The position numbers and the translations under genes were made by a program. A stretch of 64,000 nt of DNA from Flavihumibacter petaseus NBRC 106054 (GTDB lineage: Bacteria > Bacteroidota > Bacteroidia > Chitinophagales > Chitinophagaceae), in contig NZ_BBWV01000003.1 of NCBI RefSeq assembly GCF_000974785.1, positions 248,001 to 312,000 on the forward strand, written 5' to 3'. This document shows positions 1 through 8,863 of this stretch, one piece after another. Under the pieces are notes generated by a model. That model saw nothing but the letters and a program-made list of their open reading frames with translations. It had not been told where the DNA came from and did no database searches. Position 1 is the stretch's first letter; each line of letters opens with the position of its first letter.

Positions 1-657
1 CTGACCGCCAAGCTGGTTGTTGGCCAGGGGCAATTGGACACGGAGCTGAAAAGGCGGTTGGATTCTATCATGGCTCTCGATCAGAAATACCGGGAGATGA
101 TGAGTTTGGATAATGCGAAAAAACTTTCGCTTGCAAAGCAGTTTGGTATTCCGGCAGATTCTTTAAACCGGCATCTGTGGAAGTTGCAGCAAAAAAGCGA
201 TTCTTCCAACTGGGCAGAAATTGAAAGCATTTTCATTCACCAGGGATATCCCGGTAAGAGCCTGGTAGGTGAACCAACCAATGAAGCCGCATGGTATGTG
301 TTGCAACACAACACACCCAATATTCAGAAATATTTTCCGCTTGTTGAAACCGCGGGGAAAAATGGCGAGCTGCCTTTTATGCTGGTAGCAAAAATGCAGG
401 ACAGGTTGCTGATGATGCAAAACCAGGAACAGATTTACGGTACGCAGGCGGTGGGGCTAACCCTTTTGAACCCGAAGACCGGGAATAAGGAATTCCAATG
501 GGTGATGTGGCCGATCAGGGATCGCGGAAATGTTAACCAACGACGGAAAGAAGCCGGATTCCGCGATACGGTTGAAGAAAATGCACACTATCTTGAAGCT
601 GAATTCAAAGACCTGACCGTATCGGAAATTAATGACATCCAGGGAGGTAAGCATTAA
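1..657 (+). CDS. DUF6624-like protein, 5' end cut by the window
   Basis: The reading frame is open from base 1, so the true start lies upstream; the first in-frame start-like codon inside the window is TTG at 34. About 219 residues are visible. The sequence has a run around GYPGKSLVGEPTNEAAW and a helical stretch with LPFMLVAKMQDRLLMMQNQ followed by IYGTQ, the pattern I associate with the DUF6624 family of Bacteroidota proteins of unknown function (family call from memory, no search run). The C-terminal part is rich in charged residues and lacks membrane segments. No function can be given. It converges on the small gene at 687-917 on the other strand with only 29 bases between them. Confidence 0.6.
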   Translation: MTAKLVVGQGQLDTELKRRLDSIMALDQKYREMMSLDNAKKLSLAKQFGIPADSLNRHLWKLQQKSDSSNWAEIESIFIHQGYPGKSLVGEPTNEAAWYVLQHNTPNIQKYFPLVETAGKNGELPFMLVAKMQDRLLMMQNQEQIYGTQAVGLTLLNPKTGNKEFQWVMWPIRDRGNVNQRRKEAGFRDTVEENAHYLEAEFKDLTVSEINDIQGGKH

Positions 658-686
658 GGAGGTCTGATTCACGTTTTCCAGTACTA

Positions 687-917
687 CTATTCTTTGCCGT
701 TTCTTTCATAATCCAGGTCATCATAAAATCTTTCATCAAAAGTATACCTGGACGGTTTGCCGTATTTCAGTATGACGTAAACCATTCCAATGATGAGGAA
801 GGGTGAGGCTATGAACATCCATGAAATTGCAGCAGGCGAGAACCCGATGAAAGGGGTCAGCTGGAAAAAGACCAGGTATAAAGTGACCAGGGTAGTGGTG
901 ATAGCAACCTTTTTCAT
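687..917 (-). CDS. small membrane protein of unknown function
   Basis: A 76-residue protein with a Lys-Lys start, two hydrophobic segments (about residues 5-25 and 31-50) and a charged, acidic/aromatic C-terminal tail (RYTFDERFYDDLDYERNGKE), which suggests a two-pass inner-membrane protein with a cytosolic tail. I do not recognise a family. It stands alone: the gene on its left is convergent, and on its right lies a stretch of gene remains and repeats. Real because of its composition and clean start, but small, so confidence is moderate. Confidence 0.5.
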   Translation of the reverse strand: MKKVAITTTLVTLYLVFFQLTPFIGFSPAAISWMFIASPFLIIGMVYVILKYGKPSRYTFDERFYDDLDYERNGKE

Positions 918-989
918 AATGGCGGTATTTAGCAGCAGTTCCTTATTGTTATGCCTGCAATAAGTCTGCCATGGGGTGGCAACGTTTAG

Positions 990-1422
990 AAAGTTGAAAA
1001 AACGGAGCTATTTTGGCGGGATATCAATGCGACGAAAACTGATTCTATTTACAGCCGCGGCCAGCGGCTGATTGGTCTGGAAGGCAGATTCCGCTATCAT
1101 GATCTGAAAAATTCGAGATTGATTCCTTCTCATTGATTTTTCAAGCAGAGAACAGAACTTTCACGGGTCAGGGTTATGACCAGGACTATTTTTATTCGTG
1201 GCATCGGCGGCAGCTACTGCAGCCTGCTACGCTATTTTATATTTGATAAAGGCGGGAAAGGCCTCGAGGCGGGAACAATATAGAAAGCTTTTCGCCGGTA
1301 AATAATCCCCTTCGGGAAGTGGGTATTGCTTTTTTGAAAAAGGCCAATTTGTAAAACTGAGTGAAATGAGCCACCAGACTGCGTTGCAGAAAAATAAACT
1401 AGTGGTTCCGTTTAGTAGTTGA
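990..1422 (+). pseudogene. remains of an unidentified gene broken by frameshifts
   Basis: Protein-like sequence continues through this gap only if the frame is changed. Frame 1 reads ELFWRDINATKTDSIYSRGQ from 1005 up to a stop at 1134. A second frame takes over with EIDSFSLIFQAENRTFTGQG and runs to a stop at 1244. A third frame gives a tail with FEKGQFVKLSEMSHQTALQK ending at a stop at 1420. Composition in all three pieces looks coding and the pieces abut, so I read this as one decayed gene with at least two frameshifts. The family is not recognised. It could also be fragments of different genes. Confidence 0.4.
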
Positions 1423-1500
1423 ATTTTTTACGCAGAATTAGGTCTATTTCGGCAATTGCCATTGGCTTGTTGGATTAAATTTAATCGAATGCGTGCCCAT

Positions 1501-1706
1501 CGAACCCAACTTCAACCTCAAACCCAATCTCAGACCGCAAACCCCCACCTTCGCTAAAGTTTTGGTGGGCAAAGGCAAACATCAAACCTCTCCCACGGGG
1601 TTCCCAACTTCTAAACTTCTAAACTCATAAACTCCTAAACTTCTAAAAACCCACCTTCGCTAAAGCTACTGCTTACGCTAACGCTTCAGCAGTCAAAGCT
1701 GGTGGG
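1501..1706 (-). repeat. two tandem units of a dispersed hairpin plus heptad repeat
   Basis: Read on the minus strand. Unit 1 is an outer CCCACC/GGTGGG stem (1701-1706 with 1650-1655) containing an inner hairpin ACTGCT-loop-AGCAGT (1693-1668) whose 14-base loop is GAAGCGTTAGCGTA. It is followed by GTTTRRR-like heptads (TTTAGAAG, TTTAGGAG, TTTATGAG) down to about 1605. Unit 2 is a simpler hairpin, CCCACC (1569-1564), loop AAAACTTTAGCGAA, GGTGGG (1549-1544), followed by more GTTTRRR heptads to about 1505. Related copies lie near 12.9, 13.7, 16.4, 17.2 and 26.0-26.2 kb. There is no gene in this stretch. Confidence 0.7.
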
Positions 1707-1717
1707 TAAGAAAGGAA

Positions 1718-1741
1718 AAGCCCACTCTTCCGAGCGGGCTT
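1718..1741 (-). terminator. intrinsic terminator of glnN
   Basis: Minus strand: AAGCCC-G-CTC, loop GGAA, GAG-T-GGGCTT, with one internal mismatch, followed by TTTTCCTTTC. It begins 30 bases after the glnN stop, as expected for a rho-independent terminator. Confidence 0.7.
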
Positions 1742-1771
1742 CCTTCGCAGTTGGTTTTGATCCAAAAAGAC

Positions 1772-3961
1772 TTAGCGGATGAACAGCATCTCGCGGTACT
1801 TCGGCAGCGGCCAGTAGGAGTCGTCTACCAGGAGTTCCAGCTTGTCCACACTGTAACGGATGGCGTCGAAATAAGGCCCCTTCACCTGGCTTTCGTAAGC
1901 GATTGCCTTAGTGCGGGTGTTGTCCATCGCGTTGCAAACTTTGCGGGCTTCGATCATTTTCTCCACGAGGTCGCTCAGTTTGTTGATGTGTTCGCTGATC
2001 TTCACGAGTATCTGCTTCTGGTTGGAAGTCTGATCTTCCAGTCCGAGATCCTTCATACCCTTGATATTGTTGATCAGAACGTTCTGATATTTTACAGCAG
2101 CGGGAAGTATATGGCTGGTGCAGAGTTCACCCATGATGCGGGCTTCGATCTGAACGCGCTTGATATACTTTTCCAGTTCGATTTCGTGACGGGCTTCCAG
2201 TTCAATGTGGGTGAGCACGTCATTCTTTTCGAAGAGGTGTTTCGCTTTTTCGGTAACCAGGGCATCCAGTGCCAGCGGAGTAGCTTTTACATTGGGAAGG
2301 CCGCGCTTTTCAGCTTCTTTTTCCCATGCTTCGCTGTAACCGTCGCCTTCGAACAGTACTTTGTCGCTCGCAACGATGTACTCGCGGATCACGTGCATGA
2401 TGGCGATCTCTTTCTTTTCACCTTTTTCGATCAGGGCGTCAACATCCTTTTTGAATTTCTTCAGGGTGTCGGCCAGGATGGTGTTCAGCACGATCATCGG
2501 GTTAGCGCAGTTGGCAGTTGAGCCTACAGCGCGGAACTCGAATTTGTTGCCGGTGAATGCGAACGGTGAAGTACGGTTCCGGTCAGTATTGTCGAGCAGC
2601 AGTTCAGGAATGCTGCGGTGCAGATCGAGTTTCAGGATGGCTTCATCCTGTTCGTCGAATTTGTCGCCCACGCGCTCTTTGATCTCGTTGAGCACGTTGA
2701 ACAGGTATTGACCAACGAATACAGAGATGATGGCCGGAGGTGCTTCGTTGGCACCCAGGCGGTGATCGTTGCCTGCAGAGGCGATAGAGGCACGCAGTAC
2801 GTCGCTGTAGTCGTAAACGGCTTTGATGGTGTTCACGAAGAAGGTGAGGAACATCAGGTTGGTCTTCGGCGTTTTGCCGGGAGCCAGCAGGTTAACACCG
2901 GTATCGGTGCTCATGCTCCAGTTGTTGTGCTTACCGCTACCGTTGATGCCGGCGAATGGCTTCTCATGGAGCAGTACACGCAGTTTGTGGCGGCGTGCAA
3001 CACGATCCATGATGTCCATCAGGAGGGTGTTGTGATCAACCGCAACGCTTACTTCTTCGAAGATGGGGGCGCACTCGAACTGTGCAGGAGCCACTTCATT
3101 GTGACGGGTGCGGAGGGGAATACCCAGTTTGTAGCACTCATTTTCGAAATCACGCATATAGGCATATACGCGCTCGGGGATGCTGCCGAAATAATGGTCT
3201 TCCAGCTGCTGTCCTTTTGCAGGGGCATGTCCGAATACGGTACGGCCGCTCAGTACGAGGTCGGGGCGGGCATTGAACATGCCTTCGTCGATTACGAAAT
3301 ATTCCTGCTCCCAGCCGAGGGTAGCGCTGACGCGGTTCACGTTTTTGTCGAAATAGTTGGCTACTTCAACAGCGCTTTTGTTGAGGGCCTCAAGGCTCTT
3401 CAGCAGGGGCGCTTTATAGTCGAGCGTTTCACCGGTGTAGGAAACGAAGATGGTCGGGATGCAGAGTGTTTTGCCCTGGGAAACTTCCAGGATAAACGCT
3501 GGTGAAGAGGGATCCCATGCAGTATAACCGCGGGCTTCAAAAGTAGCGCGGATGCCGCCGGAGGGGAAAGAAGATGCATCAGGCTCCTGCTGGATGAGTG
3601 CAGCACCATCAAATTCTTCGATGGCGGTGCCATCACCTTTCAGCGTGAAGAAAGAGTCGTGCTTTTCAGCTGAAGTACCGGTAAGGGGCTGGAACCAGTG
3701 GGTGAAATGGGTTACCCCTTTGGATTCTGCCCACTGGCGGATGCCGGCGGCGATCTGGTTGGCTACCTGGCGGTCAATCTTCTTGCCACCTTTGATAGAA
3801 GCTACCAGGCTCTTGTACCCTTCGTCACTCAGGAAAGCACGGGCTTTCTGCAGGGTGAATACATTTTCTCCAAATAAGGCAGTGATCTTGGTTGTCCCCA
3901 CCAGTGGTGTCTCCTTCGACTGGGCGATGCTTTCCAACGCTTTGAAACGTAATGATGACAT
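1772..3961 (-). CDS. glnN: glutamine synthetase type III
   Basis: Makes glutamine from glutamate, ammonia and ATP in the cytoplasm; central nitrogen assimilation. The 729-residue length is that of the large GSIII family common in Bacteroidota, not the ~470-residue GlnA type. Visible signatures: HFTHWFQPLTG near residues 85-95, the metal-site motif GWEQEYFVID near 216-225, RHNEVAPAQFE near 286-296, and the ATP/glutamate loop GINGSGKHNNWS near 338-349, followed by GNDHRLGANEAPPA. The start at MSSLRFKALE is the usual N-terminus. It is monocistronic: a terminator follows and an intergenic AT-rich stretch precedes it. I see no GlnK gene or nitrogen-regulatory site nearby. Confidence 0.97.
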   Translation of the reverse strand: MSSLRFKALESIAQSKETPLVGTTKITALFGENVFTLQKARAFLSDEGYKSLVASIKGGKKIDRQVANQIAAGIRQWAESKGVTHFTHWFQPLTGTSAEKHDSFFTLKGDGTAIEEFDGAALIQQEPDASSFPSGGIRATFEARGYTAWDPSSPAFILEVSQGKTLCIPTIFVSYTGETLDYKAPLLKSLEALNKSAVEVANYFDKNVNRVSATLGWEQEYFVIDEGMFNARPDLVLSGRTVFGHAPAKGQQLEDHYFGSIPERVYAYMRDFENECYKLGIPLRTRHNEVAPAQFECAPIFEEVSVAVDHNTLLMDIMDRVARRHKLRVLLHEKPFAGINGSGKHNNWSMSTDTGVNLLAPGKTPKTNLMFLTFFVNTIKAVYDYSDVLRASIASAGNDHRLGANEAPPAIISVFVGQYLFNVLNEIKERVGDKFDEQDEAILKLDLHRSIPELLLDNTDRNRTSPFAFTGNKFEFRAVGSTANCANPMIVLNTILADTLKKFKKDVDALIEKGEKKEIAIMHVIREYIVASDKVLFEGDGYSEAWEKEAEKRGLPNVKATPLALDALVTEKAKHLFEKNDVLTHIELEARHEIELEKYIKRVQIEARIMGELCTSHILPAAVKYQNVLINNIKGMKDLGLEDQTSNQKQILVKISEHINKLSDLVEKMIEARKVCNAMDNTRTKAIAYESQVKGPYFDAIRYSVDKLELLVDDSYWPLPKYREMLFIR

Positions 3962-4126
3962 GAAGTTTGATTTTTAGCTGTGCAAATAAATGACAAAACG
4001 CGAATATAGAACGGCCTTAAACCGATTTTTCGAAATTTCGGCTAAGTTGGTTAAAAAATTGATACAATTCAATCGTTTAACCATCGTTTTACCTCAAAAA
4101 CTGACCGTTTTTATAAACATGCAATT

Positions 4127-5350
4127 TTATGCAATATGTTTTCGGCGCAGGTAAAGCAGGCAGGATGCTGCCGTCAATAGCAGCTGGGGGATACAGCGGT
4201 AACGTACAAGGGCACCCGCAAAAGGTACAGTGATACCGATCACCCACAGGCAAGTAACTGAGGAACAGATCAGTAGATAGGATAAATTTTCCGCACGGTG
4301 CCGCCATCGCCAGGCGAAAGCGATCGTCAGGGCCCAGAAGATGATCAGCATGGTGCCTTCTACTGTGGCAACCAGGGATAATATTCCCCCCTGGTCACCC
4401 AAACGGGGGTAACTGAGGGCGCGCCATATCGAATTAGGAATATTTATAATAAAATTAAGCGGATTATCTTCCAGGAGGAATTCCGGCATCCTTGACCGGC
4501 CTTCCAGGAGGCTGAAGGCCGCCTGTTTTTCCAGCAGGGCGGTCCGTCCCTCCGGTATGGAGCAGATGCCGGTGACCAGCAATCCGTAGGTAGCGAGGAT
4601 GAGGCCGTTCTTCCACCGGAAGTTGAATTCCTGCGCCAGCAGGTAGACCAGGATTCCTGGTGCCAGCAGGATTGCCATATAATTACGCACAAAGAACAGC
4701 AGCGTCAGCGTCATCACGGGGAGGCCAAAACGCCCGAAAAGCTTTTGAGAAGGGTGAGTGACCTGGTACAACAAACCTGCGGTGAGCAGGAGAACAAAGC
4801 CATCGCGATGGATGCCGCTGGTCCAGAACAGGCAGGATGGCAGCAGGCAGAGTGCTGCCCAGGTCCACCACGGCATTTTTATTCCTGCGACAGCCGTGAG
4901 CGCCAGTACCAACCAGACCATGCCCCACAGGGTGAACCATTCGTACAACACCACATTAATATAATAATTGCCGCCACTTAGCACATCCATCAGGCTGATC
5001 ACTTTCAGCATCAGGTTATCCCTCAGGTCATTCCAGTAGCCGGAGCTTTGCAGCAGGCCGCCGGGCTTATACAGGATTTCCCTGAAAATCCCCGTGAAAT
5101 AGTGACCCGGCTGATGCCAGAGTTCGTGGTATTCGATGAGGGCGCCCTCGTGAAAGCGCCAGGTGTCGGAGCCGGGTTGACGGGCATACCACATGCCGTA
5201 AACTGTACCAGTGATGATTTTTATTCCGTAGAAGCCCAGCCACCGGTAACTACCGATACCGGTTAACCGAATTTGCCGGCTCCGCAGCAGCAGGGCACAT
5301 CCGGCAAACAGCCAGAAAAGGTAGAGGAGTATGGTAACTACAGAAGGCAT
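4127..5350 (-). CDS. polytopic membrane protein, possibly glycan-related
   Basis: About 407 residues with roughly ten hydrophobic segments from MPSVVTILLYLFWLFAG onwards. The start at 5350 is chosen because the ORF upstream of it is hydrophilic, runs into the divergent gene and lacks membrane character. A loop carries TSGIHRDGFVLLL, an arrangement seen in polymerase- or glycosyltransferase-like membrane proteins, but I cannot name a family. It is divergent from a family-4 glycosyltransferase with 51 bases between the starts, so a shared role in surface polysaccharide assembly is a reasonable guess, no more. Confidence 0.7.
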   Translation of the reverse strand: MPSVVTILLYLFWLFAGCALLLRSRQIRLTGIGSYRWLGFYGIKIITGTVYGMWYARQPGSDTWRFHEGALIEYHELWHQPGHYFTGIFREILYKPGGLLQSSGYWNDLRDNLMLKVISLMDVLSGGNYYINVVLYEWFTLWGMVWLVLALTAVAGIKMPWWTWAALCLLPSCLFWTSGIHRDGFVLLLTAGLLYQVTHPSQKLFGRFGLPVMTLTLLFFVRNYMAILLAPGILVYLLAQEFNFRWKNGLILATYGLLVTGICSIPEGRTALLEKQAAFSLLEGRSRMPEFLLEDNPLNFIINIPNSIWRALSYPRLGDQGGILSLVATVEGTMLIIFWALTIAFAWRWRHRAENLSYLLICSSVTCLWVIGITVPFAGALVRYRCIPQLLLTAASCLLYLRRKHIA

Positions 5351-5401
5351 CGTCCGCAAAATAATAAATGCCTTTTCGTTAATTGCAGTATTTTCCCAGC
5401 T

Positions 5402-6544
5402 ATGGCCAAAATCCTCCTTGGTGTGAACAGTTCGTATTGTGCCGCTTTTCTGAAAGGGCAGGTGGCATTCCTGGCGGGAAAGGGTCATAAGGTTGTGATC
5501 ATATCCGGACCGGGAGAGGAGATCAGCCGGCTGGCCGAAAAGGAACAGGCTACCTTATATACTATCCCTTTCAGCAAATCCATTACGCCGTTGGACGATC
5601 TCCGTTGCCTGTTCAGCATTGTCAGGATCCTGCGAAAGGAAAAGCCGGATATTATCAATGCAGGTAACCCGAAATCGGGTCTGCTTATTCTGATTGCCGG
5701 GAAGCTAACCGGGATCCCTAAGCGCATTTTTACGTTACACGGACTTGTTTCGGATACCCGTAAGGGTTGGAAAAAGCAATTGCTCATGGGGGTGGAGCGC
5801 ACCAGTGCAGCCCTGGCAAACCAGACCTGGGTGGTGAGTCCCTCTTTGCGGGAACACGCCATAACAGAAAAGATCATCAGTGCGGCACGGTCGATCGTGA
5901 TCGGGTCGGGAAGCTGCAACGGGGTGGATACAGCTTACTATGAGCGGAGTGCCGAACAGGAAGCAGCCACCCGGCTGTTACAGGAGCAATACCATATTGA
6001 AGCAGGAGATCCCGTGATCGGTTTTGCCGGCCGGCTGTCCAGGGACAAGGGCATTGAACTGCTCCTGGATACTTTCGCTGAAATGCGGGCCAGGTTTCCC
6101 CGGTTGCGGCTATTGCTGGCTGGTCCCATGGAGGGAAATGATCCGATCGGGTCAACCTACCTGAAACAGCTTGAAAGTGATCCTTCCATTATTTACCTGG
6201 GAAAACAGGCGGATCTGCGGCCTGTTTACGGGGCGATGGATGTGCTGGTACTGCCTTCTTACCGTGAGGGTTTCGGGAATGTGCTGATCGAGGCAGCGGC
6301 AATGGGGGTTCCCGTGGTGGCGCCGGATATACCCGGCTGCCGGGATGCGGTGGCGGCGGGTGTAAATGGCGTTTTGTTCGCCCGCGGCAATGCCGACGCC
6401 TTGCGGCATGCCCTCGAAACGTACCTGCTGCAGCCGGAACTGCGGCGCCAGCACGGATTGGCGGGCCGGCCGATGGTACAGCAGCGGTTCTCACCGCCCG
6501 ATATCTGGCAAGCACAGCTGGATGTTTATGAAAACCTCCGCTGA
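5402..6544 (+). CDS. glycosyltransferase family 4-like
   Basis: A 380-residue cytoplasmic GT-B enzyme expected to move a sugar from a nucleotide-sugar onto a lipid- or glycan-linked acceptor. The N-terminal acceptor domain starts MAKILLGVNSSYCAAFLKGQ. The donor domain shows GFAGRLSRDKGIELLLDTF near residue 205, and the retaining-GT4 signature EGFGNVLIEAAAMGVPVVAP near 290-310 with the Glu pair of the E-x7-E motif. It resembles TuaC/EpsD-type transferases. Start 5402 is preferred over an upstream ATG that would overlap the divergent gene. Substrate unknown; neighbours hldD and the divergent membrane protein suggest envelope glycans. Confidence 0.88.
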   Translation: MAKILLGVNSSYCAAFLKGQVAFLAGKGHKVVIISGPGEEISRLAEKEQATLYTIPFSKSITPLDDLRCLFSIVRILRKEKPDIINAGNPKSGLLILIAGKLTGIPKRIFTLHGLVSDTRKGWKKQLLMGVERTSAALANQTWVVSPSLREHAITEKIISAARSIVIGSGSCNGVDTAYYERSAEQEAATRLLQEQYHIEAGDPVIGFAGRLSRDKGIELLLDTFAEMRARFPRLRLLLAGPMEGNDPIGSTYLKQLESDPSIIYLGKQADLRPVYGAMDVLVLPSYREGFGNVLIEAAAMGVPVVAPDIPGCRDAVAAGVNGVLFARGNADALRHALETYLLQPELRRQHGLAGRPMVQQRFSPPDIWQAQLDVYENLR

Positions 6545-6574
6545 AAGTCTCTTTTTTCTTCAGTTGCCGTCCGT

Positions 6575-6582
6575 TAACTTTG
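6575..6582 (+). promoter_or_regulatory. Bacteroidota -7 box of purL
   Basis: TAACTTTG matches the TAnnTTTG -7 element of the Bacteroidota housekeeping sigma factor. It lies 26 bases before the purL ATG. The -33 TTTG half is not clear. Confidence 0.5.
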
Positions 6583-6608
6583 CGCTTTCTTTCACTACCA
6601 CAATTACC

Positions 6609-8840
6609 ATGGAAGTAACCGTAAAAACGGCGGAACAACTCCGCCTCACCGCCCAGGAATTTGAGCTCATCAAGGAAAAACTCGGCCGTACGCCCAATTT
6701 CAACGAACTCTGCGCCTTCAGTGGCATGTGGAGTGAGCACTGTAGCTATAAAAATTCCATCAAATGGCTGAAAACCCTTCCCCGCGATGGCGGCAGGATG
6801 CTGGTGGCAGCAGGTGAGGAGAATGCGGGTCTGATGGACATCGGTGATGACTGGGGTGTAGTATTTAAAATTGAAAGTCATAACCACCCCTCGGCCATTG
6901 AACCCTTCCAGGGCGCTGCGACCGGGGTAGGCGGAATCCATCGCGATATCTTTACCATGGGGGCGAGACCGATCGCTTCCCTCAATTCGCTTCGTTTCGG
7001 TAACCTGACCGAAGCAAAGACCCAGCACCTGCTGGGTGGCGTGGTGCATGGCATCGGCCATTACGGCAACTGTTTCGGGGTGCCGACTGTGGGCGGCGAG
7101 ATCTATTTTGAAGGCTGTTACCATACCAACCCGCTCGTGAATGCCATGAGTGTGGGAATCGTTAAGGCCGGTGGAACCGTGAGCGCCACCGCTGAGGGCG
7201 AAGGCAATCCCGTGTTGTTCGTGGGATCTGCCACCGGAAAAGACGGCATTGGTGGTGCTTCCTTTGCTTCCGCTGATATTACCGCGGAAAGCGCTGATGA
7301 ACTGCCGGCGGTGCAGGTGGGTGATCCCTTCCAGGAAAAGAAACTTCTCGAAGCATGTCTCGAAGTGATTCAGACAGGAACCGTGGTCGGCATGCAGGAT
7401 ATGGGTGCTGCGGGCATTATCTGTTCCACAGCGGAAATGAGCGCCAAAGGCGGTGTGGGTATGCGGATCGATCTCGACAAAGTGCCGACCCGTCAGGCCA
7501 ATATGAAAACCTGGGAATTGTTGCTCAGTGAAAGCCAGGAGCGTATGCTGATGGTGGTAGAGAAAGGTAAGGAAGCCGTGGTGCAGGCCATTTTCGACAA
7601 GTGGGATCTGCCCTGTGCGGTGATCGGTGAAGTGACCACGACCGGCTTGCTTGATTTCTACATGCATGGTGAACTGGAAGCTTCGCTTCCTGCACATGAG
7701 CTGGTACTGGGCGGTGGTGCCCCCCAATACGAAAGGGCCTATGAAACACCGGCCTATTTCGAAAAGATCAAAGGCTTTGATGCTTCGTCTGTAAAGATGC
7801 CTGGTGACCTGCGGAAAGTTGCAGAGAAACTGGTGACCATTCCCAATATTGCCAACAAGCGCTGGGTATATGTTCAGTATGACAGCATGGTTGGTACAGG
7901 AAACACTTCTACAAACGCTCCCAGCGATGCACCTGTAGTACTGGCCAAGCCAAGCGATAAGGCCCTGGCGGTAACAACGGATTGTAACAGCCGCTACGTT
8001 TATGCGGATCCTTATAAAGGCGCGCAGATCGCCGTGGCTGAAGCTGCCAGGAATATCGTGTGCAGCGGTGGTGAACCGCTTGGTGTGACGAACTGCCTGA
8101 ACTTCGGCAACCCCTATGACCCCCAGGTGTACTTCCAGTTTGTGAATGCCATAAAGGGTATGGGTGATGCCTGCCGGAAATTCAATACACCGGTAACCGG
8201 CGGTAATGTGAGCTTTTATAACCAGCACCCTGAGGGTGCGGTTTATCCTACACCAACCATCGGCATGGTGGGATTGCTCGAGTCGATCAATGACCGGATG
8301 ACCTTGTCCTTCGTGCAGGAAGGCGACAGCATTTACCTGGTGGGCACAGCAACAGACGATATCGCCAGCTCCGAATATCTCCATAAGATTCATGGTGTGG
8401 AATTCTCCCCGGCACCGCGCTTTGAACTGGATGAGGAATTTGCCCTGCAGCAGGCAGTGGCAACATTGATCCGCGACAAAAAGATCGTATCTGCCCATGA
8501 CCTTTCAGAAGGCGGATTGTTCATCGCCCTCGTGGAAGCCGGGTGCTACCGCAACCTTGGATTTGACATCACGACGGATGCCGCTATCCGGAAAGATGCC
8601 TATCTCTTTGGTGAAGGTCAGAGTCGGGTACTGGTTTCCGTTAGCAAGGGACAGGAGGCAGCATTTGAGCAAAGTCTTTCCGGCAAATCATTCCGGAAAC
8701 TCGGAACAGTTACTTCCGGTGCGGTAAAAATTGACGGCGAAGCATGGGGGCAGATCGGGGAATGGAAAACAGCTTATGATACCGCGATTGAAAAATTGCT
8801 GGCGGGTCATGCTGCTGATCATGCCCTCAGCGCATTGTAA
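6609..8840 (+). CDS. purL: phosphoribosylformylglycinamidine synthase subunit PurL
   Basis: Converts FGAR plus glutamine-derived ammonia and ATP to FGAM, step 4 of purine synthesis. At 743 residues it is the small PurL that works with separate PurQ and PurS. The N-terminus MEVTVKTAEQ is followed by the catalytic-His region MWSEHCSYKNS (His44) and FKIESHNHPSAIEPFQGAAT; two AIRS-type halves follow, the second starting near ALAVTTDCNSRYVY. Start 6609 is chosen over longer in-frame ATGs because those overlap the preceding gene and a -7 box sits just upstream. purQ/purS are not in the window. Confidence 0.97.
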   Translation: MEVTVKTAEQLRLTAQEFELIKEKLGRTPNFNELCAFSGMWSEHCSYKNSIKWLKTLPRDGGRMLVAAGEENAGLMDIGDDWGVVFKIESHNHPSAIEPFQGAATGVGGIHRDIFTMGARPIASLNSLRFGNLTEAKTQHLLGGVVHGIGHYGNCFGVPTVGGEIYFEGCYHTNPLVNAMSVGIVKAGGTVSATAEGEGNPVLFVGSATGKDGIGGASFASADITAESADELPAVQVGDPFQEKKLLEACLEVIQTGTVVGMQDMGAAGIICSTAEMSAKGGVGMRIDLDKVPTRQANMKTWELLLSESQERMLMVVEKGKEAVVQAIFDKWDLPCAVIGEVTTTGLLDFYMHGELEASLPAHELVLGGGAPQYERAYETPAYFEKIKGFDASSVKMPGDLRKVAEKLVTIPNIANKRWVYVQYDSMVGTGNTSTNAPSDAPVVLAKPSDKALAVTTDCNSRYVYADPYKGAQIAVAEAARNIVCSGGEPLGVTNCLNFGNPYDPQVYFQFVNAIKGMGDACRKFNTPVTGGNVSFYNQHPEGAVYPTPTIGMVGLLESINDRMTLSFVQEGDSIYLVGTATDDIASSEYLHKIHGVEFSPAPRFELDEEFALQQAVATLIRDKKIVSAHDLSEGGLFIALVEAGCYRNLGFDITTDAAIRKDAYLFGEGQSRVLVSVSKGQEAAFEQSLSGKSFRKLGTVTSGAVKIDGEAWGQIGEWKTAYDTAIEKLLAGHAADHALSAL

Positions 8841-8863
8841 TGGTCATTCCTTACCTTTAAGAC

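Noticed and set aside
6189-8498. 769-residue reading frame antisense to purL
   Set aside because: It is the mirror of purL codons, rich in His/Arg/Ala, with no family pattern; purL on the plus strand is unmistakable.
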